From CAIKBL01 sp964555355 (GTDB lineage: Bacteria; Pseudomonadota; Gammaproteobacteria; Ga0077536), in contig CAZKRY010000017.1 in assembly GCA_964555355.1 (NCBI GenBank), positions 1 to 64,000 on the forward strand: DNA of 64,000 bases, in the 5' to 3' direction. The position numbers and the translations under genes are program-made. Below, in pieces: positions 34,660-43,538 of this stretch (its first letter is position 1; each line of letters begins with the position of its first letter). A model generated the notes under the pieces. That model searched no databases, was not told the DNA's origin, and was given only the letters and a program-made list of their open reading frames with translations.

Positions 34660-37600
34660 ATGCCTAAACTCGACCGCAAATTAACGCGCCAAGACATCCG
34701 CGACGCCGTCGGCCAAGCGGCGTATCAACGCGGGGTCACGTATTTCGAACAAGGTCGCGTGTCCGGCATGCAGGTTGAGCCGCGGTACGAAGGCGACGTG
34801 CGTATCACCGCGACCACCGTTGGTAGCGCCGGTGCTCGTTATGAGCAAACCGTCGATGTGGTCACGCTGGAGGATACTTTCGACATCGAAGGCGAATGCT
34901 CCTGTCCGGTGGTGTTTAACTGCAAACATGTCGCGGCAGTTTGTTGCGCATGGCTCGCGTCCACCACGGATACCGCCGCGCGTGGCGGCCATCAAGAGGC
35001 CGCACTGACGCGTTGGCTCGACGCACTCGCGCACGCGAGTTCACCAACGCCGAAGCAGGTCGACGAGTTCGTCGTTTATTTACTCGATATCGAAGCGAGC
35101 ACTAGTAATTATCGCGAGACCGTGCGGATTGAGGCTCGCGTGGTTAAATTGCGCGCGAAAGACGGCCAATTGACGCGCGGCCGCGCGCTTAAGCTCTATG
35201 AGTTCGACAATCCGTATCGGCAAAGCACTAGCGCGGTGCTGCAGATCGATCTCGATATCGCAAAACTTTTAAGTGCCAGCGAAGGCCCGTGGGCCAAACC
35301 GTCCTTTCGCGGCAGCATGGGACATCTCGCGCTCCAACGTTTGCTCGAAACTCGGCGTTGTTTTTGGATGAGTACGGACAATCCACCGCTCTCCATGGGC
35401 GCGTCGCGCGCACTGCAAATCGAATGGGAAGATAACGGCAAACGACAAGCGCTGGAATTGCGCGCGGAAGTCGCAGGCGGCGCGATTTTGTTGCCGTGCG
35501 ATCCGCCGCTTTATCTCGATCCGTTGCAACACGAAGTAGGCCCAGTCGATACGCTTGGACTCGATCACGCGCAGATCGAACTTTTACGCACCGCGCCCGC
35601 CGTGCCGGCCGCACAAGCGCAGGCTTTTGCCGCCAAAATGGCGGCGAAGGTGCCGCATCTGCCGGTGCCGCCGCCCGCCACCGTCAATGTGCGCGAAGTC
35701 ACGGGTCAAATGCCGCGACCGCTTGTGCAATTACGCGGGGGGCGTTGGGGCGTGGAAACGATGGCCTATCTCGCGCTCGACTTTTGCTATGGAACCGATG
35801 TCATTCACGGATTACCGCCGGCGCCCTTTACGCTGCAAGGGACCGCCGAGGGTCTCGTGCGCATCACGCGTAATCTCGAGGCCGAACAGGAAATCCAAGA
35901 CCACCTCGCGACCTTCGGCTTTGTGCAAGTCATGCAGCGAGATTACGTGCGTGATGAGCCTGTCTCGCGATTGGTATATGTCGCGAGCGGCGCGACTGAG
36001 TTTGAACGCGCCAGCCGCTGGTCGAACTTTCTACGAGCCGCGCGCGACACGCTTGTCGATGCGGGTTGGGAGATCGATGAAGACGCGAGCTTTCCGCTGC
36101 GCTTTGAAACCGGCGAGTGGTGGGCGGATGTCGGCGAGGATACACGCACGGATTGGTTTGAGTTGTCGTTTAATCTGCAGATTGGGGACACGCGCCTACC
36201 GCTGATTGATGTTTTGCTACCCATCCTCGCCGCCGATTGGCAGGCACTCCCGGAAATCATCAGCGTGCCGTTAGGCGCGCAACGTTACGTCGATGTGCCC
36301 GCTGCGCGGCTGCGCCCGTTGCTCGATGTCCTGCGTGGCTTGTTCGATCGCGGCCCGCGCGATGATGCCGAGCGTATGCGGCTCTCGCGGATGGACGCGA
36401 CGTTACTGCGCGATTTGGCCGCACAAGGTATCGAGGTGCGCGGCGGTCAACGTTGGCTTGAACTGGCCGAACGATTGCGCGATTTCGACGGGATCCGGCA
36501 CGTGCCGCCGGATCCCGGAATGGTGGCCGAACTTAGGCCCTACCAACAACGCGGCCTCGATTGGCTGCAGTTTCTGCGCGAATACGGCTTCAACGGCATT
36601 TTGGCCGACGACATGGGGCTGGGTAAAACGCTGCAGACCTTGGCGCATCTCTTAATCGAGAAGCGTGCGGGTCGTTTGACGAAACCCGCCTTGATCGTGG
36701 CTCCCACCAGTTTGATGGGGAATTGGCGGCGCGAAGCGGCGCGCTTTGCGCCCGCGCTGCGCGTGGCGGTCCTCCACGGCCACGATCGTCATGATCGCTT
36801 CGAGCAAGCCGGCGATCTCGATTTACTGCTCACCACTTACCCATTACTGCCGCGCGATGCGCCGCGACTGCGCGAATTATCGTTCCATAGCGTCATCTTG
36901 GACGAGGCGCAGACGGTCAAAAATCCGCGCGCGAAAGCCGCGCAAGTCGCGCGTGCGTTGGAAACCGATCATCGTCTGTGCCTAACCGGCACGCCGATGG
37001 AGAATCACCTAGGCGAATTATGGGCATTGTTCGATTTTTTGATGCCCGGTTTCTTGGGTGATGCGGAATCTTTTCGCCGCCATTACCGCACCCCGATTGA
37101 GACACAGGGCGATCTCGCGCGCCAAGAATCCCTCGCCCGCCGCGTGGCGCCGTTCATGCTTCGTCGAACCAAACAGGCCGTGGCGGCGGATCTGCCACCG
37201 AAAACGGAAATCATCCAACGCGTGGAATTGGGCCCGGCGCAAGCCGAACTCTATGAAAGCATTCGAGTCACGGTCGACAAACGCGTGCGTGACGCCATCG
37301 CGCAACACGGCCTCGCGCGCAGCCATATCACGGTGTTGGACGCGTTATTGAAACTTAGACAGGTGTGCTGCGATCCACGCCTTTTGAAATTGGAAGACGC
37401 GCAGCGCACCGAAGAGTCGGCCAAGTTTGAAATGCTGTTTGAATTGTTGGAGTCGCTACTCGCGGAAGGCCGCAAGGTACTGGTGTTCTCCCAGTTCACC
37501 TCGATGCTCGCGCTGCTCGGCGCGGAGCTCGAAACCCGCAACCTATCTTTTGCACTTCTGACCGGTGACACCGTGCAGCGCGATCGCGAGATCGATCGCT

Positions 37601-37953
37601 TCCGCGCGGGCGCGGTCAATCTGTTTCTAATCAGCTTGAAAGCCGGCGGCGTCGGTTTGAATCTGCCGGAAGCGGATACGGTCATTCATTACGATCCATG
37701 GTGGAATCCAGCGGTGGAAGCCCAAGCGACCGATCGCGCCCACCGCATCGGGCAAACGCAACCCGTGTTTGTTTACAAGCTCATCGTTGAAAACAGCGTC
37801 GAAGAGAAAATGCTGGAACTCCAAGCGCGTAAACGCGCGCTGGCCGCCGGTGTCTACGCCGGTCAAGAAGGCGACGACGGCCCGTTGTTTGATGCCGCGA
37901 TGTTATCGAGTTTGTTCGAGCCGTTGGGTAGCGAAACGTCAGCGTCTTATTAG
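34660..37953 (+). CDS. SNF2-family DEAD/DEAH helicase with SWIM zinc finger
   Basis: 1097 residues. An N-terminal SWIM finger is at about 80-100 (CSCPVVFNCKHVAAVC; CxC...CxH). A long middle region typical of bacterial SNF2 proteins follows, then the two RecA lobes: Walker A ADDMGLGKTLQ (about 648), DEAQ box LDEAQTVKNP, LTGTPMENHLGELW, FMLRRTK, and the C-terminal lobe VLVFSQFTSML ... SLKAGGVGLNLPEADTVIHYDPWWNPAVE and the arginine motif TDRAHRIGQ. It probably remodels DNA-protein complexes; bacterial relatives include RapA-like enzymes. No restriction or defence partner is adjacent. The TTG or GTG alternatives upstream were not preferred; ATG 34660 is in-frame with the first conserved block. 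Confidence 0.9.
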   Translation: MPKLDRKLTRQDIRDAVGQAAYQRGVTYFEQGRVSGMQVEPRYEGDVRITATTVGSAGARYEQTVDVVTLEDTFDIEGECSCPVVFNCKHVAAVCCAWLASTTDTAARGGHQEAALTRWLDALAHASSPTPKQVDEFVVYLLDIEASTSNYRETVRIEARVVKLRAKDGQLTRGRALKLYEFDNPYRQSTSAVLQIDLDIAKLLSASEGPWAKPSFRGSMGHLALQRLLETRRCFWMSTDNPPLSMGASRALQIEWEDNGKRQALELRAEVAGGAILLPCDPPLYLDPLQHEVGPVDTLGLDHAQIELLRTAPAVPAAQAQAFAAKMAAKVPHLPVPPPATVNVREVTGQMPRPLVQLRGGRWGVETMAYLALDFCYGTDVIHGLPPAPFTLQGTAEGLVRITRNLEAEQEIQDHLATFGFVQVMQRDYVRDEPVSRLVYVASGATEFERASRWSNFLRAARDTLVDAGWEIDEDASFPLRFETGEWWADVGEDTRTDWFELSFNLQIGDTRLPLIDVLLPILAADWQALPEIISVPLGAQRYVDVPAARLRPLLDVLRGLFDRGPRDDAERMRLSRMDATLLRDLAAQGIEVRGGQRWLELAERLRDFDGIRHVPPDPGMVAELRPYQQRGLDWLQFLREYGFNGILADDMGLGKTLQTLAHLLIEKRAGRLTKPALIVAPTSLMGNWRREAARFAPALRVAVLHGHDRHDRFEQAGDLDLLLTTYPLLPRDAPRLRELSFHSVILDEAQTVKNPRAKAAQVARALETDHRLCLTGTPMENHLGELWALFDFLMPGFLGDAESFRRHYRTPIETQGDLARQESLARRVAPFMLRRTKQAVAADLPPKTEIIQRVELGPAQAELYESIRVTVDKRVRDAIAQHGLARSHITVLDALLKLRQVCCDPRLLKLEDAQRTEESAKFEMLFELLESLLAEGRKVLVFSQFTSMLALLGAELETRNLSFALLTGDTVQRDREIDRFRAGAVNLFLISLKAGGVGLNLPEADTVIHYDPWWNPAVEAQATDRAHRIGQTQPVFVYKLIVENSVEEKMLELQARKRALAAGVYAGQEGDDGPLFDAAMLSSLFEPLGSETSASY

Positions 37954-37985
37954 ACTTCTCGCGGCAACCCAGTCTGCTCCGTTGC

Positions 37986-39137
37986 TCAGCGCAGCGGACG
38001 AAAAAATGCCGCGATGTCGTGAGCGAGCGCCTGCGGCGCTTCGAGCGCGGCAAAGTGTCCGCCTTTGGACATGATCGTCCAGCGCCGGATGTCGGTATAG
38101 ATTTTCTCGGCGACCGAGCGTGGCGGGCGCAGAATTTCACGCGGAAACGCGGCGTATCCCGTCGGAACCCGCACTCCACCCAGCGGGATCGGCCAAGGCC
38201 CATGGAACCGCGCGTAATACGGCCAGAACGATGAACCAATCGCGCCGGTAAACCAATACAGACTGATGTTGGCAAGTAAACGGTCGCGTGCGATGACCGC
38301 TTCCAAATCGCCGCCGCAATCACTCCAAGCCCGAAATTTCTCAACCATCCATGCAGCGAGCCCAGCCGGCGAATCGGTTAATGCAAACGCGAGGGTCTGT
38401 GGCCGCGTGCCCTGAATCCATTGATAGCCGGTTTCCTCTTTGGCAAAAGCCGCGAGTTCTAGCAGAAAATCTTGTTCTTCTGCGGTGGGATTAGTGATGA
38501 GCGTGGGGTCGCGTGGCACGGCAAGCAGGTTTAAGTGGATACCTAACACCTTGTCCGCGTGCACCGCGCCCAAGCGTGAAGCGATAAAGGAACCCCAATC
38601 ACCGCCTTGCGCGGCGAAACGTGCATAGCCGAGGACATCGGTCATGAGATCGGCAAAACATTCCGCCATCATCTCCACGCTAAAGCGCCGCTGACCCGGG
38701 TTAAACGAAAGCCCATAACCCGGTAACGATGGCGCGATCACCGTGAAGGCATCCGCCGGATTGCCGCCAAAACTCGCCGGATCGGTAAGACGCGGAATGA
38801 TTTCCAGAAACTCAAACACCGATCCCGGCCAGCCATGCGACAACAACAACGGATAGGGCCTGGGTCCCTTGCCCGGTACGTGCAAGAAATGTAGGTCAAT
38901 GCCGTGCAACTGCACTTTGAATTGCGGAAACGCGTTCAAGCGCGCTTCCTGCGCGCGCCAGTCGAACGCATGTTGCCAATACTCAACCAACGTTTGTAAG
39001 TAACCGAGATCGCTGCCGTAGGCCCACGGCGCGTCCGGTGCTTGATCGGGAAAACGCGTTCTCGCGAGGCGTGCGCGCAGATCATCGATCGCGTCATCGG
39101 CGATGTGAAGCCGAAAAGGTTTTGGTGCGTTAATTAT
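37986..39137 (-). CDS. Epoxide hydrolase (EHN-type alpha/beta hydrolase), start codon uncertain
   Basis: The core has the oxyanion block LLLSHGWPGSVFEFLEIIPRL, the nucleophile region AAQGGDWGSFIAS (Asp), and C-terminal SKGGHFAALEAP (catalytic His). The first ATG/GTG/TTG codon is a TTG at 38990. However, the same frame continues upstream to a stop at 39147-39149 and encodes PKPFRLHIADDAIDDLRARLARTRFPD, the well-known EHN N-terminal domain. No ATG, GTG or TTG lies in that stretch; only ATA (39137) or ATT (39134) fit. Either a rare start codon is used or the start has mutated. Predicted to hydrolyse an epoxide to a diol. Confidence 0.75.
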   Translation of the reverse strand: MINAPKPFRLHIADDAIDDLRARLARTRFPDQAPDAPWAYGSDLGYLQTLVEYWQHAFDWRAQEARLNAFPQFKVQLHGIDLHFLHVPGKGPRPYPLLLSHGWPGSVFEFLEIIPRLTDPASFGGNPADAFTVIAPSLPGYGLSFNPGQRRFSVEMMAECFADLMTDVLGYARFAAQGGDWGSFIASRLGAVHADKVLGIHLNLLAVPRDPTLITNPTAEEQDFLLELAAFAKEETGYQWIQGTRPQTLAFALTDSPAGLAAWMVEKFRAWSDCGGDLEAVIARDRLLANISLYWFTGAIGSSFWPYYARFHGPWPIPLGGVRVPTGYAAFPREILRPPRSVAEKIYTDIRRWTIMSKGGHFAALEAPQALAHDIAAFFRPLR

Positions 39138-39221
39138 GAAATTCCGCTAAGCCCGGGTGAGTGCCTTAAGCTAATCGCGCAATGCCGTACAAAGGTGTCG
39201 ATATGAATACTGAAACTGCTT

Positions 39222-40295
39222 CTAGTATTTATCGATTACCGCGCGACCGAACTCACGGATCATCTCGCGCGCATCGGTGCCGCATACATTCAGCGCGATG
39301 TTGTTGACCCCGGCGGCTTCCAGCTCGCGAATACGATCGATGAGTTCCGGGCCCGTGCCGGTCAACGTGCCCATTTTGATGAGATCCGGGGTCAAGTATT
39401 TTTCCTCACCTTCGCGCATGAACACCAAATGGCCTAGATGCATCTCCTGATACCGCCGATCGAGCGGGGTTTGCATGGTCATGATGTGTTCGTCAAAGTA
39501 CCGTTTGGCCATGGCCGCCACCGCGGGCGGCGCGAAGGGGCCGACTTTCATGTCAACCGGATCCCAGTTGGTGTGCAGTAATAAAATTGCCATCGGGCCC
39601 ACTTGCCGGATGACGCGTGGAGAAGTCACTGACTCACCCGGCCGTAATACGCAGGCCGATGTTAAATTGCTGCAATAGAGTTGAGAGAGATCTCGCCCGA
39701 CGGCTTTAGCATTGGCCTGAATCTGCTCGACACTCGTTTTGATCATCGCCGGATCGAGTCCAATCGTGATCCAGCCTTCGGCCAGTTCACCGACCATCTG
39801 CAATGCCTTGGGCCCGTTCGATGCCATATGGATCGGAATGTGATCTTTGATATTGATGTAACCGTGCTCGGGATGCAGAAACTTGATGTGCCGCTTGCGC
39901 TCACCCTCCTGGTACAACGCCTCCTGCCCGGCGAGCAGATCACGGATGACTTCGATGTGTTCGCGCATCGTTTTTAACGCGATCGGCGGCATGCCCATGA
40001 CATTTCGCCCGGTGAAGCCAGTGCCGACGCCGAGAATCACCCGCCCCGGCGCGAGTTCGTTGATGGTTGCGATCGAATGCGCGGTGACTGGCGCAATGCG
40101 GTTACCCAAGATCGACACGAAGGTGCCAAGCTTGATGCTCCGCGTGTGCTGCGCGCACAACGCCATGGCGGCGTAGACATCGCTGTAACACATCTGCGAG
40201 TCGTAAAACCACGCGTGCGAGAAGCCGTAGTCTTCCGCCATTTTGGCGTCTTCGTAGGCCCGAATGTAAGTTGGAAAGCTGATCCCGAATTCCAT
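39222..40295 (-). CDS. Luciferase-like (LLM class) flavin- or F420-dependent oxidoreductase
   Basis: 357 residues in a TIM-barrel fold of the bacterial luciferase superfamily: EFGISFPTYIRAYEDAKMAEDYGFSHAWFYDSQ at the N-terminus, RVILGVGTGFTGRNVMGMPP around 90-110, and IPIHMASNGPKALQMVGELAEGWI. Similar proteins are annotated as methylene-tetrahydromethanopterin reductase-like or as flavin monooxygenases. The cofactor cannot be decided; no F420 genes are in the window. It could perform a Baeyer-Villiger-type oxidation in the local pathway (inference). Confidence 0.85.
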   Translation of the reverse strand: MEFGISFPTYIRAYEDAKMAEDYGFSHAWFYDSQMCYSDVYAAMALCAQHTRSIKLGTFVSILGNRIAPVTAHSIATINELAPGRVILGVGTGFTGRNVMGMPPIALKTMREHIEVIRDLLAGQEALYQEGERKRHIKFLHPEHGYINIKDHIPIHMASNGPKALQMVGELAEGWITIGLDPAMIKTSVEQIQANAKAVGRDLSQLYCSNLTSACVLRPGESVTSPRVIRQVGPMAILLLHTNWDPVDMKVGPFAPPAVAAMAKRYFDEHIMTMQTPLDRRYQEMHLGHLVFMREGEEKYLTPDLIKMGTLTGTGPELIDRIRELEAAGVNNIALNVCGTDAREMIREFGRAVIDKY

Positions 40296-40342
40296 TGCGA
40301 ATTACCTCTCAAGGTGGTCGTCTAGGGACAGGTGTGCGAATG

Positions 40343-41440
40343 CTAGTGTGCCAGCCAATCTCGTACTGCATGTTTGATAAAAGCGGCATCCGTCGGATTC
40401 TGCGATGGGTTGCCAGCTCGGTGACCCCAAATACTCGGGATGGGCCGCAGGGCGGCGTGTGTCAAATACGGTAACTCGGCCTCGTTGTCGGCCACGCGGA
40501 AATAAAGATCCGTGGCACCCGGCAGCAGCAGCACACGGGCACGTATCGCGCGCAAGGCGGCGGTCAAGTCTCCCGCGTAATCGGGGTGCCTGCCGATATC
40601 CGCGGCGTCCCAAGTTTTAAGCTGTGCATATAAATTGGCCGCGGAAGCCGCGTCGAATCGATCTTCCCATTGCGTGCGCAGAAAGCTTTCGAGATCCGAC
40701 GCGCCAAGATTCGGCGCCGGTCCGGACGCCAGATGCAAATTGGCGCGATAGAAATCCTGGCTTAGGGCCCAGCCCGCATAGATACGTCCAAACGCGCGTT
40801 TCGCGGCACACGGCTCCGCTGCAAAGCGCCCACCACCCCGGTGTTCCGGCGCGGCTTCCAAGGTCGCGAGTAGCGAGCGCAAAAAAACCTGATTATGCAC
40901 GGCCGTACGTGCGACGCCGCAGTTGATGACAACGCGCTCGACCGCGTCCGGAAACGCCGCCGCCCAGTGGTACGCTTGCAGCGCGCCCATCGACCAACCG
41001 TAGACGCAGGCCAGGCGCTCGATGCCGAAACACTCGGCGAGCGCGCGCCGCTGCGCTATCACGTTGTCATAGACAGACACCAAGGCCGGATATGGGTGGG
41101 TGTTAGTAGGGGACGACGACAACCCGTTGCCAAACTGATCGACGATCACGATGAAATAGCGCGTGGGATCCAGGATGCCATCAGGGCCTATCAACCATTC
41201 CAAATCGGGATGGCGCGCGTTGTAGCTCGTGGGGTAGAGAATGACGTTGTCTTTCGTGGCCGATAATGTGCCATGCGTTTTCCACGACAGCATGGCGCTC
41301 GGCAACACCGCGCCCGAGTCAAGCGCTAAGTCGCCACCCTTCCAACACCCTTGTTGCGTCGGCCACTTCATCCAATGCGTCCACGTCCCGATGAAGGGCT
41401 GATCATAGACTTTTCGGTTATCCAACGGACCATCGGCCAA
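40343..41440 (-). CDS. MetX-like alpha/beta hydrolase
   Basis: 365 residues. The fold and motifs follow homoserine O-acetyltransferases: YFIVIVDQFGNGLSSSPTNT, nucleophile elbow YGWSMGALQAYHWA (Ser), Asp in LLPGATDLYF, and His in SIWGHRAGNP. The elbow differs from the usual GGSMGG of true MetX, and there are no methionine genes around. A hydrolase or acyltransferase acting in the catabolic cluster is more likely. It is divergent from the unknown gene at 41527, with 86 bases between. Confidence 0.78.
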   Translation of the reverse strand: MADGPLDNRKVYDQPFIGTWTHWMKWPTQQGCWKGGDLALDSGAVLPSAMLSWKTHGTLSATKDNVILYPTSYNARHPDLEWLIGPDGILDPTRYFIVIVDQFGNGLSSSPTNTHPYPALVSVYDNVIAQRRALAECFGIERLACVYGWSMGALQAYHWAAAFPDAVERVVINCGVARTAVHNQVFLRSLLATLEAAPEHRGGGRFAAEPCAAKRAFGRIYAGWALSQDFYRANLHLASGPAPNLGASDLESFLRTQWEDRFDAASAANLYAQLKTWDAADIGRHPDYAGDLTAALRAIRARVLLLPGATDLYFRVADNEAELPYLTHAALRPIPSIWGHRAGNPSQNPTDAAFIKHAVRDWLAH

Positions 41441-41526
41441 CGCGGAAAATTGCCGCTGCGCGCGACCACCTGTTGATCTTGCCGCAACGGCCGCTAATGC
41501 AAGGAGAAAAATCGCGGAGTCGGAAC

Positions 41527-42165
41527 ATGAGTGTAGCGGCGGAACACCTCGTGCAGAACTTGGCAGAGGTCCTTAGAACCGTTCCGCGCGAGCGCTTTAG
41601 CGTCACGCGGGCCGAGCTGACGCGCGTACTAGATGACTATGACTATGAACTCAAGGAAGCGATGAATGGCAGACTGAGCGCGCTCCCACGTGGCACCGGC
41701 GTTAAGGTTGAAGCAGTGATACCGTTGGCGAGCGGCCCGGGGTGTTATGTCATCGACGCCGGCGCGCGCAAGGCGCAAATTGCCTTCCGCGATAGCTTTG
41801 GCGGAAACATTGCAGTCGGTGCGCATTACACCTTTGAGCTTCGCGAAAATTCCAAGGTGATTGGTTCGGCCGATCACTTTCCGAATGTCGGTCTTGGAAT
41901 TACTGACCGCGACCCCTGCCTCGCTCTGTCAATTTTTCATGTGGATAACACCACGCTCTATTACTACAAAGGAAATCTCAGTGAATCTTGGTGGCGGGTC
42001 ACGCCTTACAGTGTGACCTTGGACGAACGATTTGACCCGGTTGCGCTGATCATCGATTCACAAGGATTTTGGTCACGCAAAGCATTGCTCAAATTGCGGA
42101 AAAAGTTGCCCGATCTGCATATCGGATTGTTGCTGGCAGCGCACGGGAGTTTGCGGCGCGGTTGA
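41527..42165 (+). CDS. Unknown protein
   Basis: 212 residues from ATG 41527, preceded by a GGAG-like site. The N-terminus is helical (MSVAAEHLVQNLAEVLRTVPRERFSVTRAELTRVL has this pattern), followed by a beta-rich centre (AHYTFELRENSKVIGSADHF, CLALSIFHVDNTTLYYYKG) and a basic C-terminal helix. No signal peptide and no recognised domain. It precedes an SDR gene by about 50 bases on the same strand. Confidence 0.6.
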   Translation: MSVAAEHLVQNLAEVLRTVPRERFSVTRAELTRVLDDYDYELKEAMNGRLSALPRGTGVKVEAVIPLASGPGCYVIDAGARKAQIAFRDSFGGNIAVGAHYTFELRENSKVIGSADHFPNVGLGITDRDPCLALSIFHVDNTTLYYYKGNLSESWWRVTPYSVTLDERFDPVALIIDSQGFWSRKALLKLRKKLPDLHIGLLLAAHGSLRRG

Positions 42166-42216
42166 CGTTGGTCAGCTTCGCGGCGTAGGTTTCGGTGGAG
42201 GAACCGGAGTTTGCAA

Positions 42217-42999
42217 ATGTCGCTAATCGGTAGAGTCGCTTTAGTCACCGGCGGTGGTCGCGGCATTGGGCGTGCGATTGCGCTCGCGCTCGCCGAAGAC
42301 GGTGCGGATGTCGCGGTGAACTATCGGCGCGATGACGCGGAAGCCGCTAGAACCGTCGCGGCGATTCACGCGCTCGGTCGTCGCGCGATAGCGGTTAAAG
42401 CTTCGGTCGATAATTTTGAAGAAGACGCCGCGATGCTAACGCGAATCAATGCGGTACTCGGGCCCGTTTCGATCCTCATCAACAACGCCGGTATCGCGAG
42501 CCGCGGCCAGGCCGTGGCGGACACCGATCCGCTGGAGATGGCGCGGGTGGTCGGCGTGCATGCCTTCGGTCCGTTCTATCTTTGCCACTTGGTGTTACCG
42601 CAAATGCGCACGATGACGCGCGGCGACATCGTCTTCATCTCCAGCGTAGCGACTTTATCGTATGCCGCACGCGGTGCGCCCTACAGCATGGGCAAGGCCG
42701 CCAGCGAAGCACTTGCCTTTACGCTCGCGAAAGAAGAAGCGCGCAATAACATCTACGTCAATGTCGTCGCGCCGCCCCTCACCGATACTGAGATGGGCCA
42801 ACGCCTTGCCAAAGCGCGTGGTGTTGCGGATTTCCACGATTTGGATCGCACCGCGCCGTTTGGGCGTATGTGCATACCGGAAGACATCGCGAACGTGGCG
42901 CGGTTTCTGGTATCCGCACGCAACACCTACGTGGCCGGCGAGAAGATCTCCGTACACGGTGGGGGCGAACGTCCGGGAATTGGCGGAGGATTAGAGTAA
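42217..42999 (+). CDS. Short-chain dehydrogenase/reductase (FabG-like)
   Basis: 260 residues from ATG 42217; GGAGGA and CGGAG lie upstream. The cofactor motif GGGRGIGRA, NNAG, catalytic Ser in FISSVATL and YSMGK are all present, so it should be active. The end VAGEKISVHGGGERPG departs from the usual VDGG. The gamma-carbonic anhydrase gene begins 2 bases after the stop. Confidence 0.87.
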   Translation: MSLIGRVALVTGGGRGIGRAIALALAEDGADVAVNYRRDDAEAARTVAAIHALGRRAIAVKASVDNFEEDAAMLTRINAVLGPVSILINNAGIASRGQAVADTDPLEMARVVGVHAFGPFYLCHLVLPQMRTMTRGDIVFISSVATLSYAARGAPYSMGKAASEALAFTLAKEEARNNIYVNVVAPPLTDTEMGQRLAKARGVADFHDLDRTAPFGRMCIPEDIANVARFLVSARNTYVAGEKISVHGGGERPGIGGGLE

Positions 43000-43001
43000 C
43001 C

Positions 43002-43538
43002 ATGGCAGTTCGTGCTTATCGCGGCCGCTCGCCGCAAATGGGTTCCCGCGTCTATATCGACGAGGCGGCGGTGGTCATTGGCGATGTCACACTCGGTGCC
43101 GATAGTTCGGTGTGGCCGTGCGCGGTGGTGCGGGGGGATGTGGGCGCGATTCGGATCGGTGAGCGCACCAGCGTGCAAGACGGCGTTGTATTGCACGTTA
43201 CGCACGATGGTCCTTACTCGCCGGGTGGACGAGGACTCGTGATTGGCGATGATGTGACGATTGGTCACGGCGCGGTGTTGCATGCTTGCACGGTAGGCGC
43301 CTCGTGTCTCATCGGGATGAACGCAACGATTCTGGACGGTGCCGTGCTGGAAGACGAGGTCATGGTGGCGGCAGGCGCCTTGGTACCCCCGGGCAAGCGG
43401 CTACCCACTGGCACGTTGTGGGCGGGCAATCCCGCGCGCCAAGTGCGCGCGCTTACCCGCGAACAGATTGTCTATCTACGCTACAGCGCGCAGCACTATG
43501 TAACAGTCAAGAACGAACATATGGCGGCGGAAGTTTAG
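43002..43538 (+). CDS. Gamma-carbonic anhydrase-like hexapeptide protein
   Basis: 178 residues from ATG 43002. It is a left-handed beta-helix of hexapeptide repeats (VIGDVTLGADSSVWPCAVVRGD, GDDVTIGHGAVLHACTVGASCLIGMNATI). Metal-binding His residues are seen in VVLHVTHDG and IGHGAVLHAC. Related YrdA/PaaY proteins bind zinc and have thioesterase or carbonic anhydrase activity. PaaY is a thioesterase in phenylacetate degradation, which would suit the setting. It is co-operonic with the SDR. Confidence 0.85.
   Translation: MAVRAYRGRSPQMGSRVYIDEAAVVIGDVTLGADSSVWPCAVVRGDVGAIRIGERTSVQDGVVLHVTHDGPYSPGGRGLVIGDDVTIGHGAVLHACTVGASCLIGMNATILDGAVLEDEVMVAAGALVPPGKRLPTGTLWAGNPARQVRALTREQIVYLRYSAQHYVTVKNEHMAAEV

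Noticed and set aside
34660..37953. SNF2 helicase as part of a phage defence system
   Set aside because: No nuclease, methylase or other defence gene is adjacent; a stand-alone SWIM-SNF2 protein is common in bacteria.
40343..41440. MetX homoserine O-acetyltransferase for methionine synthesis
   Set aside because: The nucleophile elbow differs from true MetX and no metW or methionine genes are adjacent; called MetX-like only.
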